A DNA stretch of 64,000 nucleotides from Cordia subcordata (taxonomy: Eukaryota; Streptophyta; Magnoliopsida; Boraginales; Cordiaceae): contig JAPTOF010000019.1 in NCBI GenBank assembly GCA_028554755.1, forward strand, positions 5,838,001 to 5,902,000. The letters are read 5' to 3'. The notes below the pieces were generated by a model. That model was given only the letters and a program-made list of their open reading frames with translations. It was not told the origin of the DNA and made no database searches. The stretch's first letter is position 1, and each line of letters begins with the position of its first letter. This document shows positions 58,760 through 64,000 of the stretch, one piece after another. The position numbers and the translations under genes were made by a program.

Positions 58760-60601
58760 GAAGAAGTATTCCATCTGTTGGGCCAAAAAATGCGACTGAC
58801 TGATAAGCTAACATTAATAGTAGGTCTAATTTCGTGACAAAAAACTTTATGTTTAAATAGATTCGTCCATAAATGATGGGAATTACATTTGTGGGAATAT
58901 AGGGCAATACATTTTGATTTGATAGAGTGAAAAGGATCAAGATAAATAGCTTTTTAGGCAACAATCTCTTCCGCAAAAGATAGAGGTTAATCTGTAATTT
59001 AATGACTCAAGTTAAAGTGATCTTGGCATTTGTGACTTTTCCAAAAGAGGAGATTTTTACTACTTGAAGTAGATTTTGCCCATCGACTATCTAAATTTAT
59101 AGCTACATTAGCAAATGTTTTCTTTTGAATGCAAAATATAATAGAAGATTATGATTGGTGAATGATGATACAGATTATTATTGCATGTAATGATAATATG
59201 TATTTTTAAAATAATTTTAATAATTGACGGAACGTGTTCAGCAATGCTCAACAACCCAAAAAAAAAACAGAAGGAAAGAAAGCTATAATAATATTGTGGT
59301 AATATGTAACTACATATTTGATTATTTGAAAATCATACCATTGTATTTGATTGTCAAGTCAAAGTGGCTATTGTTGGAGTCGTTACTCAAAATTTTCAAT
59401 TGAAATCGCAAAGCATTTTGAAATAAAAAGAACCTATTGAAAAATGATAAAACATGTTAAACAAGCACGTAAGAATTTTTAAGGTACGCGTGACACACGA
59501 GTATTTTCTTTAAGGTTCTCCCGTGATGGTCTTCAAATTGACAGTATGGGGTTTTGAATCTTGTGCATAACTTTTTATTTGTCGATAAAGAAAAACAAAC
59601 GGGGTAACAAGCAGTAATCAATATTAATTCCAAACAAATAACACATAAAACAAGTAAATTTGTGGATGTAAGCCTAAGATCTCCACAGAGAAGTTTCTGG
59701 AAAATCCGAAGACATTTGGGCTTCGGGGCCTGCAATTCGTTAGCCATAGCCCATAAGTACCTTAGACTGCTTACCAAAAGCCTCATGCATGGCATGGTGG
59801 CAGGCTGAACCTCGCCTTTTTGGGCCTTCCTAATGTAGCTAAAGTAACGGCTACGCTTCCAAACAAACGGACCATACATTTTTTTTGTCAAAACCAGGGC
59901 CCAAAAACCTTTGGGCCAACCAAGTTTTATTAATTCATTTTCCCCAAACATTAGCCCACTATTGTAACCAAAGACGTAAGGTTGTGTTCTTTTTATGTTA
60001 GTCTTTAGTCTTTTCTAATTATTATCTATTATTAGACACACACGCATACATCTTAAACTTTTCCCTTTTCAAGCAATTTTAAAGTTCATTTCGGTGTTTA
60101 TTTTTAATCTACCAATTTTCTTTTTAAGTAATTTAAGGGTCCTATATCGACGCTCATATAAAATGACTAAATTTATTGCAGTCATGTATTGATGTATTAT
60201 TTTTATTCTATTTAGTGATCTACTTGAAATTTAATTGTCAAGAGATCAACGCTTGAAATAGTACTAGACTTTGCAAAGAACTAGTTAAAAGGTGTCCAAG
60301 TAGTGTAGATCCAATACTGACATAGCCTACAAATCAACGAGAGTTTAACATTGGTGTGGTGCCGTCCAAAAGTTCAGTAACGCTTAGAAAATATTTGTGA
60401 AAAGTGTTCATTTGAGAAAAGGAGGGAAAAAGGAGAATGCTTTCGATTTGGGAGTATTTTTGAAATGAAAAGGCTTACTTTTATCCGTATGCCTTGGACC
60501 TATTTATAAAATCTTTGTTGGGACGCATAACAGGTCTTATGTTGGGTGTGTGGCAAAGGGTAATCAGGGATGGACGTTAGGACCAGAAGACACCCTTTCG
60601 T
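58760..60601. other. Spacer upstream of AOC; one unrecognised frame
   Basis: A 164-codon minus-strand frame at 59951-59457 starts MFGENELIKLGWPKGFWALV. It has no motif or family I recognise and no supporting splice or promoter signals; the GC-richer part (about 59690-59930) may be a transposon fragment. The rest is AT-rich with nothing to report. Confidence 0.35.
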
Positions 60602-61151
60602 GGATTTTTTTTTTTCTTTTTATTTCTTTCCTCGTTTTTTAAATTAAAAAAAAATACCCTAATTTGAAAAGTGATTTTAAAACTATCTTTTTCGACTTTT
60701 GAAATATCGAAAACAATATTTCAAATATTGAAATTTAGTTTTGTTACGAAGTTTAAATTAACTGCAACAAAAAATGAATCGAAAGTTGCATTTAGTATTT
60801 GAAATACCGAAAACAGTATTTCAAACAACGAAATACCAATTTTTGGACGAGCAAAAATTGGTATATGGTTAATGCACTATTCACCCAACAACTCATCACA
60901 CTCTTACTGCAATTAGACATGTTCGGTATTTCAAATACCGAACATGCGTTCCAAAGCATTTTTATTGCAGTAAATTTAAAATTTAAAACGAAACTCAAAT
61001 TTTGGTATTTGAAATACCGAAAGTTATTTCAATCACCGAATTCATTTTTCTAAAAACTGAAAAAGGTAAATTTGAAAACGCGTTTGAAACTAAAGTATTT
61101 TTAATAAGAATTAAAAAAAATAGGGTATTTATATATATAAAAAAAAAATCC
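60602..61151. mobile_element. Fold-back (long inverted repeat) element, about 550 bp
   Basis: The left arm has GGATTTTTTTTTTTC, then ATTAAAAAAAAATACCCTAA. The right arm read in reverse has GGATTTTTTTTTTATA, then AAATACCCTATTTTTTTTAA, followed on both sides by related 'ttttcaaa...ctttttc' sequence. Inside are repeated 'gtatttgaaataccgaaa' units and a perfect 29-base palindrome (60918-60946). No coding capacity. The boundaries are approximate and no target duplication was established. Confidence 0.55.
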
Positions 61152-61499
61152 TCCTTCCGCAAGGTGGTACACGTCATATAGAAAGTCAATTAAGGGTGAT
61201 CTGATTAGTGCAGATCCCTCGTCAGGGTTCATTGTTAATTTAAGAAACTCATGGCCAGAGTCTTGAGTCGAGTTTATTATCCAATCACGTAATTGATTAG
61301 CAGACAACCTAATGCAGTGCAACGGAAGTGAAGGTAAAACGAAGTTGACGCAAGTTGACAAGAATGGTAAATGCGAAGGACAATGTGATTAGTCGTAATG
61401 GCGAGTGAATCTTAAAGACATTAAAAAATGGGGAGATTCCGACAAAAAAAAAAAAAAAAATGGGGAGATGATTAGATATGGCGATATGGCACGCACCAC

Positions 61500-61502
<3 letters not shown>

Positions 61503-61531
<29 letters not shown>
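61503..61531. repeat. GA microsatellite
   Basis: About 14 GA units, flanked by a 17-base A run (61444-61460) and, further right, by a C run of about nine at 61601. A minus-strand frame over it is an artefact. Confidence 0.9.
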
Positions 61532-61534
<3 letters not shown>

Positions 61535-61749
61535 CAGACATAACAGAGAGGGTAGGCATTAGGCTCCTCCACCCAAAGACAAAATAAGACCCCCTACCCC
61601 CCCCCCCCCAAAAAAAAACCCCTTCCTACAGATCCGAGATATACGTTGATGAGTCGTCCGTACTCTCTCGGGGCCTTAAATTCCCCACGCCAACTTCACG
61701 CTTTTACTTGCCCTGTGAACACCACGTCCCTCTATTTTATATTTTCTCA

Positions 61750-61863
61750 GAGGGTGTTTAGCTTTGCTTATATAATGTTTGCACTTAAATAATAAAATGT
61801 ATATGTGAAGGTGTTTTTTTAAGTGTTTGTAAGCATCCAAAACAAGCAAAGCCAAACACCCTC
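61750..61863. mobile_element. MITE, GAGGGTGTTTAGC family, complete copy (114 bp)
   Basis: Left end GAGGGTGTTTAGCTTTGCTT, right end AAGCAAAGCCAAACACCCTC, a 20-bp inverted repeat with one mismatch. Three-base flanks are TCA on both sides. Copies with the same ends lie at 11091 and 6660. Short size and three-base duplication suit a Tourist-like element. Confidence 0.8.
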
Positions 61864-62063
61864 TCACACAAGATCTTCTTTTTTTATTTTGAAAGACAGC
61901 TAAGGCAAAGTAACAAATGGAGAGAAAAATGAATGGGGGTGAAAAATTTTACTGCTCCAATTTATATTTAGGAGAGCTTTTCTTTAATTATTTCTGGTCC
62001 AATAGAGATTACTCTCAAGTTTAACGCAACTTACGGATACCTTAGCTTAAAAAATTCAAGTTA

Positions 62064-62608
62064 TCTATACCATATATATAAAGTTATACCCTAAGTTAAG
62101 AGAGCTTCTATTTGAATGACACATAAACTCTTATTTTAGAGCCACATAAGCACATCTTTGAATATCATATAAGCTTATAAAAGAGAATACTCTTGCAAAT
62201 GTGATTTGTAAAATGTAATTATCATCAATATTTAATTTTTTTTAAAAAATATTTAAGTAATTTAAGTTACATATTAACATGATAAAGTAGTTGATTAATA
62301 TAATCAAATGAAAAAAATGGAGAATAAAAAAAGAATCTATATTATCTATACTATATATAAAGAGTTATATCTCAAGTTAAGAGAGCTTCTCTTTGAATGA
62401 CACATAAGTTCCTATTTTGGAGCCACATAAGCACCTCTTTGAATATCACATAAACTCATAAAAGAGAGTACTCTTGCAAGTGTGATTTGTAAAATGCAAT
62501 TATCATCAATATTTAATTTTTTTAAAAAAAGATTTAAGTTACATATTAAACATAATAAAGCAATTGATTAATACAATCAAATGAAAAGAAAAAAGAGAAT
62601 AAAAAAAG
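62064..62608 (+). repeat. Tandem pair of 281-bp units with Helitron-like 5' ends
   Basis: Unit 1 (62064-62344) starts TCTATACCATATATATAAAG and unit 2 (62345 to about 62608) starts TCTATACTATATATAAAGAG, the typical plant Helitron 5' terminus. Both continue with 'aagttaagagagcttct', 'tttgaatgacacataa' and 'gagccacataagcac' phrases. A third degenerate TCTATAC start lies at about 63246. No matching CTAG end with hairpin was confirmed. Confidence 0.6.
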
Positions 62609-64000
62609 AAATCAGTATACTATCGATATCTATGTATATCTATATATGATAATAGTGATAATAATAGTTATAAAATTATACCTCATATTTTTTTACTGTC
62701 TTAGGGCTTGCCACATTCATGTTTTAAGAGGTGCCACATGTCATGTTTTTGTGCTCTAATTTTGTTAATTTATCTATGAAATAATTACTACTTAATACAA
62801 AAAATTTTTTTAAAAAAATTGCTACAAGTTCCCCTATTTCTTCATTATTCTTTCTCAAGTTAATTCTCATTGTTTCCTAATATCTAAATCAATTTAAATT
62901 GTTTTAAAAATGTTTAATTTACTTTCTATTCTTAAATTTTTAATAATACATGACTTAAATAATGTAGCCCAATTATCTTCTCTATTTTTAAATATTTATT
63001 AAATAAAATATGTGAAGATTCCCAAGTTATTATAAGAAAATAATTCACACATCAAACCAAATTTAAAGAATTTTTATAAAAAAGTATAAAACATACACAA
63101 AGTTTTAATAAATCCATGCACTTTGGAGATCTAATGATTTGAATATTTCAAGACATTATCATACAGTTTGGATAGTGAGTCAGCTAATCAAACATGGCTG
63201 TTTGTTATGCCCAAAGTTATATCAAAGTAAGTCCTAAATCTATTATCTATACAATATATAATCTATACTATTATTTATGTTAAAAATGAATGAGAAATTA
63301 AATACTTTTTTATTATTATTTCGAGATCTTTGGCCTCCCTCTTAACTTGGATATGAATTCCAAAGGGTTATGAGACATTTGGAATTTCTCCGTAATCTTA
63401 GGTTATTACTTAAGGGTTTTACAACTCTTGGAATTTATCTGTTAATATTATATTAAAGGTTTAATCTCTTCTAATACCTATATATAGTGGTCTTTTAGCA
63501 AGGTACATAACACACAAAAAAGATGTAATAAAGTATTTCTTCTGATGTTTTATTTCTGCTAATCATTCTTATCATTGTGAACAAATATGAGTGGTCTCAT
63601 TTCACATTTGTATTTGAATGATAAAAATTGACTTTTGTAAAGTACGGATTTTGAAATTATTAGTATAACTATATTTTAAAGGTCAAAACAAAGATTAAAG
63701 AAGTAAAAATTAAAAGTAATTCAAATTAATTTCTTTAAATTTGATAATATCTAAATTTCTGTTTCTAGAAGAGAGAATTAAATTGGAGGTAATAGACTTG
63801 GCAACTATCACAAATTTGCTCCCAATTCTTCTATCGAACAAAAACAAAGAAAAAGAACGTATTTAGAGTTCGCCATTAAAAAAAAAAGGCTTTCATAAGT
63901 CCCAAATTACTAGTGTATAAAATTTAGGCGTAATGATTGGAGCGTAGAGAACACGAGTAAAAACTCAAATGGTGGAAAATGTGTACCCAGGCTGATATTT
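62609..64000. other. AT-rich end of window
   Basis: It contains 'gccacat' motifs often found inside plant Helitrons and a TATA-like CTATATATAG near 63479 that is not followed by a recognisable gene. No coding region is supported. Confidence 0.45.

Noticed and set aside
59457..59951. 164-codon minus frame as a protein gene
   Set aside because: No recognisable domain, and it is rich in Cys and Leu without pattern; likely chance or a transposon remnant. Kept only as a note in the spacer entry.

Overview
This window is nuclear DNA from a flowering plant, most likely a eudicot. The evidence is intron-rich genes of plant-specific type (chloroplast allene oxide cyclase, non-epsilon 14-3-3, a CDCA7-like zinc finger protein with a DDT domain), AT-rich spacers, plant Ty1/copia elements primed by initiator Met-tRNA, Tourist-like and CACTA-like MITEs, and Helitrons. 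I cannot name the species. There is no bacterial operon, CRISPR array, rRNA or convincing tRNA.

Layout. 0-10 kb: CCT6, the zeta subunit of the cytosolic TCP-1 ring chaperonin (+, 15 coding exons), then a CMC1-like twin Cx9C mitochondrial protein (-, 3 exons). 11-14 kb: a 14-3-3 gene (+, 4 coding exons after a leader intron). 15-16.4 kb: remains of an AWPM-19/PM19-like membrane protein gene (-), split by a MITE. 16.9-28.8 kb: a transposon block with a short Helitron, a complete but dead copia element (-) interrupted by a solo LTR, a mini CACTA element and a second dead copia element (+). Near 30 kb lies a fragment of a hexose transporter gene. 31.7-37 kb: a CDCA7-like gene (+, 12 exons, 734 aa). 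39.4-42.3 kb: an uncharacterised 321-aa plant protein (-, 5 exons). 43.8-50.2 kb: a third dead copia element (-), also interrupted by a solo LTR. 53.1-54.5 kb: a fourth copia, internally deleted and carrying a Tourist-like MITE. 55 kb: a second copy of the short Helitron. 56.8-58.3 kb: allene oxide cyclase (-, 3 exons). 58.3-64 kb: no recognised gene, but a fold-back element, a MITE and a tandem Helitron-like repeat.

The live genes are mostly housekeeping or signalling and do not form a pathway cluster: cytosolic protein folding (CCT6), assembly of mitochondrial respiratory complex IV (CMC1-like), phosphoprotein signalling (14-3-3), probable chromatin and DNA-methylation maintenance (CDCA7-like) and jasmonate synthesis (AOC). 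Exon joins were worked out by hand from splice consensus, reading phase and family knowledge; all six intact gene models close in frame.

I found no clearly undescribed system. The points most worth a second look are the CDCA7-like gene (two GC-AG introns, a 26-residue tandem repeat), the uncharacterised 321-aa gene, the two matching Helitrons, the fold-back element with a perfect 29-bp palindrome, the two hidden gene relics, and the mutation scars in the copia elements.
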